From contig JANQHO010000002.1 of the NCBI GenBank assembly GCA_028277105.1, forward strand, positions 1 to 49,942: a DNA stretch of 49,942 bases. Direction: 5' to 3'. Every line of letters starts with the position of its first letter. Within the stretch, counting starts at the first letter, position 1. This stretch comes from Owenweeksia sp. Its GTDB lineage: Bacteria > Bacteroidota > Bacteroidia > Flavobacteriales > Schleiferiaceae. Shown in pieces: positions 8,045-16,853 of this stretch. Both the position numbers and the translations under genes were made by a program. The notes beneath the pieces were generated by a model, which was not told where the DNA came from, searched no databases, and was given only the letters and a program-made list of their open reading frames with translations.

Positions 8045-9038
8045 CGGTTTTTTTGTTTTTGCGATAGGCAGAGATAGCTGCCAGGGCTACCAAACCGGCT
8101 ATTAACGTCATAATTAGTTGTCCGGTGTGTACTAATGTAGCAAAACTAACAGCATCATCTGATGCCACTCCTACAACGCCCATCCCCAACATGACCAGAT
8201 AATGGTAGGAACCTATACCTCCCGGGGTGGGGACCACCATTCCGAAGCCTGCCACTATCATAATGAATAATCCATTGGAGGCCGAAAGGTGGGAAGTGGC
8301 CTCCAGGGTAAAAATGTTGACGTAAACCATCAGGTAATACATCAGCCAAATAAAAAGGGTGTGAGCGATAAACCAGCCCTTTTGTTTTACCATGGAAAAG
8401 GATTTTAAGCCTTCCTTCACTCCCCGCCAAAATTCTCTAACCTTTACATATACAGGATAGTGGGAAAAGCGGTGACGAAAAAAATAAAGGATTAAAACCC
8501 CTCCAACTACAGTAACAGCCAGTATTATTTTAAGGGCTAAACCTGATGAATCTCCGGAGTCAGTATCTCCTTTAAAAGCATCCTCGAAGAAAAGTCGAAG
8601 ATTGTTGAATTCTAAAATGAAGGTAATTAAAACTAAGGCTAGCAGCATACCAAAATCAATGATCCTTTCCAGTATTACTGTGCCGAAAAGTCGGTTAACC
8701 TGGATTTTATCAGTACGGTATAAAGTGGTACAACGGGCCAGTTCTCCGGCACGGGGCACAGCCATGTTGGCAAAATAGCCTATGGTAACGGCATGAACAG
8801 AATTCCACTTTTTGGGCTTATACCCAAAAGGCTCTAACAAAAGATTCCAGCGGAAGCCCCTGCTTACAAATGCCAGATAACCCATTACCATGGATATAAA
8901 CAAATAGAAGTAGTTGGCTTTTTTAAAGTCAGTGATAAGCTTGTCAAACTCAGTATTGCGGAAGGCCAGGTAAAACAGAAAGCCACCTATTCCTAAAAAA
9001 AGGAGGTATTTAAGAATATTTTTGAGCCGGCTGTTCAA
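8007..9038 (-). CDS. Lysylphosphatidylglycerol synthase TM-region / YbhN-type membrane protein
   Basis: This 343-residue integral membrane protein has about eight hydrophobic segments and the family hallmarks SRGFRWNLLL, a conserved PRAGELARC-T stretch after the third helix, ILERIIDFGMLL, and PTPGGIGSYHYL. These match the flippase-like transmembrane domain of MprF (LPG_synthase_TM, also called UPF0104 or YbhN). It has no aminoacyl-transfer domain, so lipid aminoacylation is not expected; lipid transport or a supporting role in the envelope is more likely. It starts 3 bp after the panD stop and overlaps the next gene by 38 bp, so it belongs to the same transcript. Confidence 0.88.
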   Translation of the reverse strand: MNSRLKNILKYLLFLGIGGFLFYLAFRNTEFDKLITDFKKANYFYLFISMVMGYLAFVSRGFRWNLLLEPFGYKPKKWNSVHAVTIGYFANMAVPRAGELARCTTLYRTDKIQVNRLFGTVILERIIDFGMLLALVLITFILEFNNLRLFFEDAFKGDTDSGDSSGLALKIILAVTVVGGVLILYFFRHRFSHYPVYVKVREFWRGVKEGLKSFSMVKQKGWFIAHTLFIWLMYYLMVYVNIFTLEATSHLSASNGLFIMIVAGFGMVVPTPGGIGSYHYLVMLGMGVVGVASDDAVSFATLVHTGQLIMTLIAGLVALAAISAYRKNKKTDETITSPTVENI

Positions 9039-9041
9039 GGT

Positions 9042-9392
9042 TTAATCGAGGCGGTTAGTTTTTTCATTGGGAAAGATAATAGTTGGCTCAAAATTTTTAG
9101 CTTCTTCGAATTCCAAAAGAGCGTAAGATATAATAATGATGATATCACCGGGCTGGACTCTCCGGGCAGCAGGGCCATTCATGGTAATTTCTCCGCTGCC
9201 CCTGGTCCCTTTTATTATATAGGTTTCCAGCCTTTCACCATTATTGATATTGACAACGGTAACCTTTTCTCCTTCAATAACATTGGCGGCATCCATTAGG
9301 TCTTCATCAATCGTAATACTGCCTATGTAATTAAGGTCGGCTCCGGTAATTCTTACTCTGTGAATCTTGGATTTCAGCACCTCTATTTGCAT
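9042..9392 (-). CDS. panD: Aspartate 1-decarboxylase
   Basis: PanD makes beta-alanine from L-aspartate for pantothenate and coenzyme A. The 116-residue length is normal. The self-cleavage site is visible as Y22-I-G24-S25, where cleavage between Gly24 and Ser25 turns Ser25 into the pyruvoyl cofactor. Conserved segments [12 protein letters not shown] and [20 protein letters not shown] follow. It lies 14 bp after panC, which supplies the next step. A -7 type element (TACTTTTG on the minus strand, 9404-9397) ends four bases before the ATG, so part of the expression may come from a leaderless transcript. Confidence 0.97.
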   Translation of the reverse strand: MQIEVLKSKIHRVRITGADLNYIGSITIDEDLMDAANVIEGEKVTVVNINNGERLETYIIKGTRGSGEITMNGPAARRVQPGDIIIIISYALLEFEEAKNFEPTIIFPNEKTNRLD

Positions 9393-9396
9393 GCCG

Positions 9397-9404
9397 CAAA
9401 AGTA
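9397..9404 (-). promoter_or_regulatory. Candidate -7 element of panD (leaderless)
   Basis: The minus strand reads TACTTTTG-CGGC-ATG, matching the Bacteroidota TAnnTTTG element only four bases before the panD start. No clear -33 TTG is seen. The same junction occurs at glyS. Confidence 0.4.
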
Positions 9405-9406
9405 CT

Positions 9407-10249
9407 CTAAAATAATGATAAGTTGTCTATAAGGCGAACTTCACCACAATAGGCCGCTATAAATATTCTGGCCTGTTTTGCCTCATCCCAATTTTTGAGC
9501 GGGATGAGGTTTTGTGCATCTGCTATTTCTACGTATTCCAGCCCTAGCGGGGAAACTTTGAAGTTGTTTTTAATCGTTTTTTTGATTTCAGAAGGAGCCA
9601 TATGCTCTACCTGTTCTTTCGCCCAAAGCATATTTTGATAAATGATCAGAGCTTCTTTTTTTTCACTTTCGCGGAGTAGGTTATTTCGGCTGCTCAAGGC
9701 CAGACCTTTTTCATCTCTTTCTGTCGGATAACCCGCGATTTTGATATCGGGATGGTATTTTTCAGCCATTCGTTTAACTACCAGTAATTGCTGGTAATCC
9801 TTTTTTCCGAAATAAGCTTTATGAGGATTGATGATGTCAAAAAAGCGTTTTACTACGGTAGCTACCCCCTGGAAGTGTCCCGGGCGGTGTAAACCTTCCA
9901 TGATTTTATCCAAATGCCCCAACTCAAAATGATCACTTCTTATAGTATTGGTATAGAGTTCCTCAACATCAGGCAGGAAGATCGCAGAACAGCCACTGCT
10001 TTTCAGCTTTTCAATATCTTCTGCCTCTGTACGCGGATAATTGGCCAGGTCATTGGGATTATTAAATTGAGTAGGATTCACAAAAATGCTTACCACCACT
10101 TTGTCATTTTCAGATGCTGCCTGGTTAACCAAAGCCAAATGACCTTTATGTAGAGCTCCCATGGTAGGGACAAACCCGATTTTTAGTTTTTGGCGTTTAA
10201 AAAGGTCAATTTGTGATGTAAGCCCGGAAGCCTTTCTAAAAACTAGCAT
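9407..10249 (-). CDS. panC: Pantothenate synthetase
   Basis: PanC joins pantoate and beta-alanine using ATP. The open frame can be extended to 10327, but I place the start at the ATG at 10249 ([10 protein letters not shown], about 280 residues, normal family length), because the extra 26 residues are non-homologous-looking and would run into the divergent promoter. The nucleotide-binding signature [16 protein letters not shown] is followed by [24 protein letters not shown], the KKDYQQL stretch and the mobile-loop motif [10 protein letters not shown]. It heads the minus-strand run panC-panD-flippase-unknown-radA. A good example of a pathway pair (panC with panD). Confidence 0.95.
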   Translation of the reverse strand: MLVFRKASGLTSQIDLFKRQKLKIGFVPTMGALHKGHLALVNQAASENDKVVVSIFVNPTQFNNPNDLANYPRTEAEDIEKLKSSGCSAIFLPDVEELYTNTIRSDHFELGHLDKIMEGLHRPGHFQGVATVVKRFFDIINPHKAYFGKKDYQQLLVVKRMAEKYHPDIKIAGYPTERDEKGLALSSRNNLLRESEKKEALIIYQNMLWAKEQVEHMAPSEIKKTIKNNFKVSPLGLEYVEIADAQNLIPLKNWDEAKQARIFIAAYCGEVRLIDNLSLF

Positions 10250-10288
10250 TAATAAGGCCTTAAGAGCCGGCAAAGCTATAATTATATG

Positions 10289-10319
10289 TTGAGAAATAGC
10301 TAAAAAAGTCGTAATTTTG
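10289..10319 (+). promoter_or_regulatory. Promoter of glycogen synthase-like gene (TTG-N20-TAATTTTG)
   Basis: TTG at 10289-10291, a 20-base spacer and TAATTTTG at 10312-10319 fit the Bacteroidota -33/-7 consensus, the best-spaced case in the window. Transcription starting a few bases downstream rules out the TTG start at 10317 and favours the ATG at 10347. Confidence 0.6.
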
Positions 10320-10346
10320 CACTTCATTTTGATGAAAGTTAGCTGT

Positions 10347-11165
10347 ATGGATACAAAAAGGATTCTTTACGTTAGTCAAGAAATTCACCCTTATCTTCCC
10401 GAAAACGAAATTTCAAAACCATCACTGGAACTGCCCAAGAAAATGAATGACTTGGGACATGAAGTGCGGGTATTTATGCCGCGCTTTGGCGTGATCAACG
10501 AAAGAAGGCACCAGTTGCACGAGGTGATTCGTTTGAGTGGGATCAACATTATTATCAATGATATGGACCAACCTCTCATTATTAAAGTGGCTTCGGTTCC
10601 TACTGCACGTATGCAGGTTTACTTCATTGATAACGAAGAGTTTTTTAAACGAAAGGCCACGTTTTTTGATGAAAACGGCAGGTTTTTCAACGATAATGAT
10701 CAGCGTGCCATTTTCTTTTGCCGCGGAGTAATAGAAACCGTGAAAAAGTTGGGCTGGGCCCCCGATATCATTCACTGCCACGGGTGGATGGCCAGTTTTA
10801 TGCCTTTATACCTCAAAAAGTTTCACCACGATGATCCTTTATTTGCCGAGAGCAAGGTGGTTTTCTCAATATATGAATCCAGACCTGAGAAAATGCCTGA
10901 TACTCTGGTTGATAATCTCAGGTTTGACGGGATCAATGGTAATGATATAGAAAAATTTGAAGAAGCTACTCTGGATAGTTTATACAAGGCAGCCGCCAGT
11001 TATAGTGACGGTGTAATTATCAGCAGCCAAAATTCTTCTGCCGATGTAAAAGAATACGTTGCTGACAACGTTCCTAACCATGAAGACATTTCCGGTATGG
11101 AGAACTATACCGAAAAGGTTTATGACCTGTATGAGCAGGTGGTTATGGAAGAATCTATCGCATAG
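10347..11165 (+). CDS. Glycogen/starch synthase N-terminal (GT5) domain protein
   Basis: The roughly 272-residue product matches only the N-terminal half of ADP-glucose-type glycogen synthases: ILYVSQEIHPYLPENEISKPSLELPKKMNDLGHEVRVFMPRFG, then FFCRGVIETVKKLGWAPDIIHCHGWMA. The second Rossmann domain, with the nucleotide-sugar site, is missing and the protein ends with a divergent acidic tail. It may be a non-catalytic or regulatory half protein. The order with a DUF4270 lipoprotein and glmS recurs in Bacteroidota, so the short form is probably native and not a recent break. I chose the ATG at 10347; ATG 10332 is possible, while the TTG at 10317 lies inside the promoter. Confidence 0.85.
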   Translation: MDTKRILYVSQEIHPYLPENEISKPSLELPKKMNDLGHEVRVFMPRFGVINERRHQLHEVIRLSGINIIINDMDQPLIIKVASVPTARMQVYFIDNEEFFKRKATFFDENGRFFNDNDQRAIFFCRGVIETVKKLGWAPDIIHCHGWMASFMPLYLKKFHHDDPLFAESKVVFSIYESRPEKMPDTLVDNLRFDGINGNDIEKFEEATLDSLYKAAASYSDGVIISSQNSSADVKEYVADNVPNHEDISGMENYTEKVYDLYEQVVMEESIA

Positions 11166-11174
11166 TTACATTTA

Positions 11175-12533
11175 ATGCTACATAATAAGCTGATCCAAAA
11201 AAATGTAAAAAGGGCTATTGTTTTAATAGCTCCTTTTTTGTTTATAGCCTGTGAGAAAAGCGCTGGTTCAGGAGAGTTGGGTTTTAATCAGGTAATTGGC
11301 GGACAGGCAGGAGTAGATAGTCTTAAGTTAGATGTTATTACTTATACCAGGAAGGTAGACAGTGTGCTGGTAGCATTACCATTTAACGATCAGGTAAACC
11401 TGGTTGGTGGTTATCGCGGTAACCGTCTGGCGGGTCGGCTGGTTGATCCTTATTTAGGTGTGGCAGAAGCATCTATTGTAAGCCAGATGGTTTTAAGCCA
11501 GGTCAATGCCGATTTTGGAGATAGCCCGGTGGTCGACTCTGTCAATCTTATATTGAGATATTCAGGTCATTACGGGGATACTTCCAAACTGATGAGCCTG
11601 GAAGTTTTTGAGCTGGCCGAAAGCCTTTCGGACGACAGTACTTTTTATTCCAGCTTTAAGCCTCAACTGGGAACAAAGATAGGAGGGCTAAACAATTTCA
11701 TACCTCGCCCTAATTCCACCATTACTATTGATGGTGAAACACTGCCTCCTGCTCTGATCATTCCTTTGGATGTAGATTATTTTCAGCAAAATTTTGCCGA
11801 TGTAGGCAATGGCTCCTTTCCCAGCTTCAGTACCAATAATGACTTTATAGAATATTTTAAAGGTATAGTTATCAAGGCAGAAGACAATTCAGATGGTTCT
11901 ATCCTGTATTTCAGTTTGGAAAACTCTTTATCCGAAGCGGTTATTTATTTTCATAACAATAGCGATACCAGCACCATAGAGGTAACTTTTTCGCAAAGTT
12001 TATCCAGGGTTCCCATCGGCTTTAGCGTATTTCAGCAGGATTACAGCAATGCTGCTTTCGATCTTCAAAATCAGGATACCCAAAATGGGGAATTAACCAC
12101 TTATGTTCAATCCATGGGGGGGGTTACTACCGTAATTAATATACCCGACCTGGATACAATTGTAGGAAAAGGCTGGGTTATAAACAGGGCTCTTTTAGAG
12201 CTATATACTCAAAGAGGAACGGGAAGTGGATTAGCACCTAATGCGCGGGTAGAACCCCGTGAAGAAGAAGAGAGCAGTATCGGAGACAGAATACTGGATT
12301 TTACCAGTGGAGGAGGGCTTGGAAACGGAACAATAAGAGTGGGTCAATTGCGCGATAACAGATATATATTTGATCTTTCACGCTATGTTTTTTCAGTAGC
12401 TAACGGGGAAGAAAGAGACAATCTTATTATTGTTCCAACGAGTTTTAGTACAACAGCCAACAGAACACTTCTGAGAGGAGGAAGTGATCCCGTTGAGCCG
12501 GCTCAATTAATAATATATTATACAAAACCTTAA
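11175..12533 (+). CDS. DUF4270 family lipoprotein
   Basis: The 452-residue protein has a lipoprotein signal (LIAPFLFIACEKS, lipidated Cys26) after a basic N-terminus. The body is beta-rich, with an early region (DSLKLDVITYTRKVDSVL...GRLVDPYLGVAEASIVSQ) and the pattern of DUF4270 proteins, which sit in the Bacteroidota envelope; their function is unknown. Near residues 385-425 are typical late strands (LRDNRYIFDLSRYVFSV) and the end is ELRGGSDPVEPAQLIIYYT-like. It starts 9 bp after the glycogen synthase-like gene and stops 4 bp before glmS, so the three form an operon. This placement between sugar and amino-sugar enzymes hints at an envelope-assembly role. Confidence 0.87.
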   Translation: MLHNKLIQKNVKRAIVLIAPFLFIACEKSAGSGELGFNQVIGGQAGVDSLKLDVITYTRKVDSVLVALPFNDQVNLVGGYRGNRLAGRLVDPYLGVAEASIVSQMVLSQVNADFGDSPVVDSVNLILRYSGHYGDTSKLMSLEVFELAESLSDDSTFYSSFKPQLGTKIGGLNNFIPRPNSTITIDGETLPPALIIPLDVDYFQQNFADVGNGSFPSFSTNNDFIEYFKGIVIKAEDNSDGSILYFSLENSLSEAVIYFHNNSDTSTIEVTFSQSLSRVPIGFSVFQQDYSNAAFDLQNQDTQNGELTTYVQSMGGVTTVINIPDLDTIVGKGWVINRALLELYTQRGTGSGLAPNARVEPREEEESSIGDRILDFTSGGGLGNGTIRVGQLRDNRYIFDLSRYVFSVANGEERDNLIIVPTSFSTTANRTLLRGGSDPVEPAQLIIYYTKP

Positions 12534-12537
12534 GCTT

Positions 12538-14391
12538 ATGTGTGGAATAGTTGGATATATAGGCAAGCGGGAAGCCATACCTATAGTTATAAAAGGGCTT
12601 AAAAGGCTTGAATACCGCGGCTATGACAGTGCGGGGCTGGCAGTATTGAAAAACGATAAACTAAAACTGGTTAAGTGTAAAGGTAAAGTCAGCGATCTTG
12701 AGAGCAAACTTACCAATGGCAATGGCGCCCTTAATCAGGTTACTTTAGGCATAGGACATACCCGCTGGGCTACTCACGGGGTACCAAACGATATTAATGC
12801 TCATCCCCATGCTTCTAACTCAGGTAAATTAGTGATCATTCACAACGGTATTATAGAAAATTATGCTTCCATCAAAGAAGCTCTTATAAGCCGCGGATTT
12901 AGCTTTAAAAGTGATACAGATACAGAGGTTCTGGTAAACCTGATCGAGGATATCCAAAATGCCGAAGAGGCAAGCCTTGAGAAAGCCACCCGCCTTGCAT
13001 TGAACCAGGTAATTGGAGCTTATGCCATAGCAATTTTCAGTAAGGATAACCCAAATCAAATTGTTATAGCCAAAAAGGGTAGCCCTCTGGTTATAGGTAT
13101 TGGTGACGATGAATTTTTCCTGGCAAGTGACGCTACTCCTTTTCTGGAATATACCAAAAAGGCCGTATACCTGGAAGACAATGAGATGGCGGTAATTAAC
13201 CGGGGGGAGGAAATAAAAGTGAGGTCTATTAAAAGCAACAAACCCATAAACCCTTATATCCAACAGCTAAAAATGGATATTGAGTCCATTGAGAAAGGAG
13301 GGTATGATCACTTCATGCTGAAGGAGATATATGAACAACCCCGTTCCATCAGAGACTCATTAAGGGGAAGGTTGCTGGCCGATAAAGGCTTGATTCGAAT
13401 GGGAGGTGTTTTTGAATATCGCGAAAAATTCCTGAATGCCGATCGCATCATTATAGTGGGGTGTGGAACTTCCTGGCATGCCGGTTTGGTAGCCGAATAC
13501 ATTTTTGAGGAACTGGCCAGGGTCCCGGTAGAAGTTGAATATGCCTCTGAGTTCCGCTACCGCAATCCGGTTATTACAGAAAAAGATGTGATAATTGCTA
13601 TCAGCCAATCTGGTGAAACAGCAGATACTTTGGCTGCTATTAAGCTGGCTAAAGAAAAAGGAGCTACTATTTTTGGTATCTGTAATGTGGTTGGCTCTTC
13701 CATTGCCCGTGAAACCCATGCCGGGGCTTACACTCATGCAGGCCCTGAAATAGGGGTGGCTTCTACTAAAGCTTTTACGGCTCAGGTAGCAGTACTCTCT
13801 TTGATAGCTTTAAAAATAGCTTACGAAAAAGGCGTCATCAAACAGTCATACTTTTATCAACTGTTAACAGAGCTGGATAACATACCAGCTAAGATTGAAA
13901 AAATGTTGGAAAGCGATGCTCAGACCCGTTTTATTTCAGAACTTTTTAAAGATGCTCACAACTTTTTGTATTTGGGAAGGGGTTATAACTTTCCCGTAGC
14001 ATTGGAAGGGGCCTTAAAGCTAAAAGAAATCAGTTATATACATGCCGAGGGTTATCCTGCTGCAGAAATGAAACACGGGCCTATTGCCCTGATAGATGAA
14101 AATATGCCTGTAGTCGTTATTGCTCCCAAGAGAGGGCAATACGAAAAAGTAGTGAGCAATATACAGGAAGTAAAAGCCCGCAACGGAAGGGTTATAGCTA
14201 TAGTAAGCCACGGGGATAAAGAAATCTCTGCCATGGCTGATCACGTAATTGAAATAGAAGATACGCTCGAAGTATTTTCACCCCTACTGACCACTATTCC
14301 GCTTCAGCTTTTGTCTTATCACATAGCCGTTATGCGTGGCTGTAATGTGGATCAACCCCGGAATTTAGCCAAATCAGTTACGGTGGAATAG
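12538..14391 (+). CDS. glmS: Glutamine--fructose-6-phosphate aminotransferase (isomerizing)
   Basis: GlmS makes glucosamine-6-phosphate, the first step to UDP-GlcNAc for peptidoglycan and lipopolysaccharide. The 617-residue protein starts MCGIVGYIG, leaving Cys1 as the glutaminase nucleophile after Met removal. The glutaminase domain (about 1-240) shows GHTRWATHG and HNGIIENY. Two sugar isomerase (SIS) domains follow, with CGTSWHAG, SQSGETADT and ASTKAFTAQ. The C-terminal end DQPRNLAKSVTVE is the family ending that closes the active site. It ends the operon. No glmS ribozyme-like leader is possible in the 4-bp gap. Confidence 0.98.
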   Translation: MCGIVGYIGKREAIPIVIKGLKRLEYRGYDSAGLAVLKNDKLKLVKCKGKVSDLESKLTNGNGALNQVTLGIGHTRWATHGVPNDINAHPHASNSGKLVIIHNGIIENYASIKEALISRGFSFKSDTDTEVLVNLIEDIQNAEEASLEKATRLALNQVIGAYAIAIFSKDNPNQIVIAKKGSPLVIGIGDDEFFLASDATPFLEYTKKAVYLEDNEMAVINRGEEIKVRSIKSNKPINPYIQQLKMDIESIEKGGYDHFMLKEIYEQPRSIRDSLRGRLLADKGLIRMGGVFEYREKFLNADRIIIVGCGTSWHAGLVAEYIFEELARVPVEVEYASEFRYRNPVITEKDVIIAISQSGETADTLAAIKLAKEKGATIFGICNVVGSSIARETHAGAYTHAGPEIGVASTKAFTAQVAVLSLIALKIAYEKGVIKQSYFYQLLTELDNIPAKIEKMLESDAQTRFISELFKDAHNFLYLGRGYNFPVALEGALKLKEISYIHAEGYPAAEMKHGPIALIDENMPVVVIAPKRGQYEKVVSNIQEVKARNGRVIAIVSHGDKEISAMADHVIEIEDTLEVFSPLLTTIPLQLLSYHIAVMRGCNVDQPRNLAKSVTVE

Positions 14392-14402
14392 AGAATTATA
14401 TT

Positions 14403-14538
14403 GAAAAGAGATTGTCTCAAAAGTGAGCCTGGGGTCATTTCGACTATAAGGAGAAATCTATTAGCGCGATAGATTTTTCGCTTTTGCTCAAAATGACTAT
14501 CTAATACCTGTCAATAGTTTTTTGAGACAATCTCTTTT
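14403..14538. repeat. Palindromic intergenic repeat element (MITE/REP-like)
   Basis: Outer arms GAAAAGAGATTGTCTCAAAA (14403-14422) and TTTTGAGACAATCTCTTTT (14520-14538) are perfect complements over 19 bp. Inside, GTCATTTCGACTATAAGG...ATCTA (14434-14460) pairs imperfectly with 14470-14497. I recognise this type (GTCATTTCGAC...GAGAAATCT flanked by GAGACTGTCTC) as a dispersed intergenic element in marine Bacteroidota. It sits between convergent glmS and pth and may double as a bidirectional terminator. Confidence 0.75.
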
Positions 14539-15105
14539 TTATTTTTTGTTAAACTGGGTCATTGTTAGCTGAGGCCCAGCCAGGGCAAAGCTTTTAATGG
14601 CATCAGCAGCCAATTGTATGCGCGGTTTTAAAAGTTCCAGCTCCTCTTCACTCCATTTGCCCAAAACGTAATTTACCTGTTGCCCTTTGGGGAAGTCGTT
14701 GCCAATACCAAAACGCAGGCGGGTATAATCTTGCCGCCCCAGAGTTTCGTTTATATGCTTTAAACCATTATGACCACCATCACTGCCTTTAGTCTTTATC
14801 CGTAAGGAGCCAAAAGGAAGTGCTATCTCATCTATTACCACCAGTAAATTATGGAGGGGAATGTTTTCAGCCTGTAACCAGTAATTAACTGCCTTACCGC
14901 TTAGGTTCATGTAGGTGGTGGGTTTGATCAAAACCAGAGTTTTATTTTTGACCTTAAGCTCACACACATCGGCATAGCGGCTATTAGAAAAAAAAGTGCC
15001 GGATTCTTCAGCCAAGAAATCCAGCACTTTAAAACCTATGTTATGACGTGTTTCAGCGTATTCAGCACCTATGTTTCCCAGTCCGGCAATCAGGTACTTC
15101 TTCAT
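14539..15105 (-). CDS. pth: Peptidyl-tRNA hydrolase
   Basis: Pth frees tRNA from prematurely released peptidyl-tRNA. The 188-residue protein has the family length and the signature GLGNIGAEYAETRHNIGF with catalytic H21 and N11; the usual Pro of GLGNPG is Ile here, a small departure. Other motifs are LIKPTTYMNLSGKAV (substrate Asn), VVIDEIALPFGSLR (with the catalytic Asp) and KGSDGGHNGLKHI. It is the last gene of prs-rplY-pth, 12 bp after the L25 gene; rplY-pth pairing is common in bacteria. Its stop codon touches the palindromic repeat. Confidence 0.96.
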   Translation of the reverse strand: MKKYLIAGLGNIGAEYAETRHNIGFKVLDFLAEESGTFFSNSRYADVCELKVKNKTLVLIKPTTYMNLSGKAVNYWLQAENIPLHNLLVVIDEIALPFGSLRIKTKGSDGGHNGLKHINETLGRQDYTRLRFGIGNDFPKGQQVNYVLGKWSEEELELLKPRIQLAADAIKSFALAGPQLTMTQFNKK

Positions 15106-15117
15106 AAAACTGAGGTA

Positions 15118-15747
15118 TTAAGCTGAAGCGGCCTCTTCTCCGGCTTCGGTTTCGGCAGCTTCACCTTCTGTTTCTTCACCTTCCTCCTCTTCTTCATCAA
15201 CAACATTGCGGGAAGTTCTAACACTTACGATAACCGCATTTTCTGTGTTGAGTATATCAAAACCTTCGCTTGGAAGATCGCCTACCTTAATAGATTGCCC
15301 TATGCGAAGATCTTCTATGTTCAGATCAATCCCATCGGGAAGGTTTTCTTCGGTAGTCCTTACTCTGAGCTTTCTCAGGTTTACCTTTAGCTTACCTCCG
15401 TTGCGAACCCCTCTGGCATTTCCTATAAGGTTAACAGGGACATCGATACTTACTGCTTTACCGTCTATTAATTGTATAAAATCAATGTGTACTATATCGT
15501 CACTTACGGGATGGAACTGTATTTCCTGCATTACGGCTTTTACAGTTTGCCCGCCTAATTTTATTTCTACTGTGTAAGCCTGGGGAGTATAAACCAGGTC
15601 GCGGAAAGAAGCTTCCGGGGCATAAAAATGAACGGGCTCAGCGCCACCGTATATAACACAAGGTACGTTTCCTTCATTTCTGAGTTGCCTGGCGTTCTTA
15701 GAGCCCAGCTCTTCTCTTATGGTACCTTCAATTGCTATTGACTTCAT
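15118..15747 (-). CDS. rplY: 50S ribosomal protein L25 / general stress protein Ctc
   Basis: This is the long, two-domain L25 (TL5/Ctc type), 209 residues, that binds 5S rRNA. The N-terminal domain (about 1-95) has GTIREELGSKNARQLRNEGNVPCVIYGG; the C-terminal beta domain (about 96-180) has VSIDVPVNLIGNARGV and LRKLRVRTTEENLPDGIDL. The last 30 residues are almost wholly Glu/Ala/Gly (EEEEEGEETEGEAAE), an acidic tail typical of Bacteroidota L25. It lies 16 bp downstream of prs, an arrangement found widely. Confidence 0.96.
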   Translation of the reverse strand: MKSIAIEGTIREELGSKNARQLRNEGNVPCVIYGGAEPVHFYAPEASFRDLVYTPQAYTVEIKLGGQTVKAVMQEIQFHPVSDDIVHIDFIQLIDGKAVSIDVPVNLIGNARGVRNGGKLKVNLRKLRVRTTEENLPDGIDLNIEDLRIGQSIKVGDLPSEGFDILNTENAVIVSVRTSRNVVDEEEEEGEETEGEAAETEAGEEAASA

Positions 15748-15763
15748 TATAAATGAATTTTAA

Positions 15764-16699
15764 TTATTCTAAAAAATGGGAACTTATGGATTGATGATGA
15801 TGAACCTTATACATCATATCGGCAAAAAGATTTGCAACAGAAATAACATTTATCTTACTAGGTAAATCATTCTGTGGAATAGTATCGGTTATGATCAGCT
15901 CATCCAGTTTTGAGTTTTCAATTCTCTCCTTGGCTTTACCGGAAAGGATGCCGTGTGTGGCATAAGCTCTTACACTCCGGGCACCCTGCTCTTCTACCAG
16001 CATATTTGCTGCTTTGGTTAATGTGCCTGCAGTATCTACCATATCATCAATGAGGATGACATTTCGTTCTTCCACATTTCCGATAACCATCATTTTATCA
16101 ATGACATTAGCCTTTTTTCGCTGCTTATAGCAAATAACCACTTCAGACTCCAGCCATTTAGCGTAATTATTGGCTCTTTTGGAGCCACCCATGTCAGGTG
16201 AGGCAATAGTCAGATTTTCAAGGCCTAAATTCCTGATATGGGGAACAAATAAGGCTGAAGCAAAAGCATGATCAACCGGAACCTCAAAAAATCCCTGTAT
16301 CTGATCAGCGTGAAGGTCCATGGTCATAATGCGGGTAGCACCGGCTGCTGTAAGAAGGTTGGCCACCATTTTAGCCCCAATGGGTACACGAGGCTTGTCT
16401 TTGCGATCTTGCCGGGCCCAACCAAAATAAGGCATAACAGCAGTTATGTGTTTAGATGATGCTCTTTTGGCGGCATCGATCATCAACAAAAGCTCCATCA
16501 GATTTTCAGAAGGAGGCATGGTAGAACCAATCAGAAAAACTCTGCCACCTCGCACGGTTTCTTCAAAAGAAGGTTGAAATTCACCATCGCTGAATTCGGT
16601 AAACTCAATGGAACCTATAGGAACCCCATAAGCTTTGGCTATTTTTTCAGCCAAACCACTGGAAGATCGGCAGGCAAAAATTTTGGCACCAGGTGTCAA
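15764..16699 (-). CDS. prs: Ribose-phosphate pyrophosphokinase
   Basis: Prs makes PRPP from ribose 5-phosphate and ATP, feeding purine, pyrimidine, NAD, His and Trp synthesis (and Apt at 39275). The 311 residues include FSDGEFQPSFEETVRG, PYFGWARQDRKDKPR, the divalent-metal loop DLHADQIQGFF and the PRPP loop LIDDMVDTAGTLTKAA. The start is a TTG at 16699 giving MTPGAKIFACRSSSGLA; no in-frame ATG precedes it nearby, and the length fits. A 50-base leader separates it from a -7 element (TACATTTG, minus strand). It heads prs-rplY-pth. Confidence 0.95.
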   Translation of the reverse strand: MTPGAKIFACRSSSGLAEKIAKAYGVPIGSIEFTEFSDGEFQPSFEETVRGGRVFLIGSTMPPSENLMELLLMIDAAKRASSKHITAVMPYFGWARQDRKDKPRVPIGAKMVANLLTAAGATRIMTMDLHADQIQGFFEVPVDHAFASALFVPHIRNLGLENLTIASPDMGGSKRANNYAKWLESEVVICYKQRKKANVIDKMMVIGNVEERNVILIDDMVDTAGTLTKAANMLVEEQGARSVRAYATHGILSGKAKERIENSKLDELIITDTIPQNDLPSKINVISVANLFADMMYKVHHHQSISSHFLE

Positions 16700-16739
16700 A
16701 TGCTTAATTCTTTGGTATTGATGATTATAAAGCCTTTAA

Positions 16740-16754
16740 AAAAGGGCTGCAAAT
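16740..16754. repeat. Left arm of inverted promoter-leader repeat
   Basis: AAAAGGGCTGCAAAT here is the exact complement of ATTTGCAGCCCTTTT at 16857-16871. Allowing a 2-base gap, the match extends to CCTTTAA on the outer side. The arm covers the -7 element and first transcribed bases of prs. Confidence 0.85.
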
Positions 16755-16757
16755 GTA
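16750..16757 (-). promoter_or_regulatory. Candidate -7 element of prs operon
   Basis: The minus strand reads TACATTTG followed by CAGCCCTTTT. It matches TAnnTTTG; no -33 TTG at the right distance is clear. Confidence 0.5.
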
Positions 16758-16853
16758 AATAATTATTCTCGAACAAGTAAAAAAATACCACTAAAGTGGA
16801 GGCATAAAACTATTGGAAACAAAAAGATTTTTTACGAAATGGAAATAGAAATG

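Noticed and set aside
10250..10327. Longer PanC start at 10327
   Set aside because: The extra 26 residues are not PanC-like and would overlap the divergent promoter; ATG 10249 gives the normal length.
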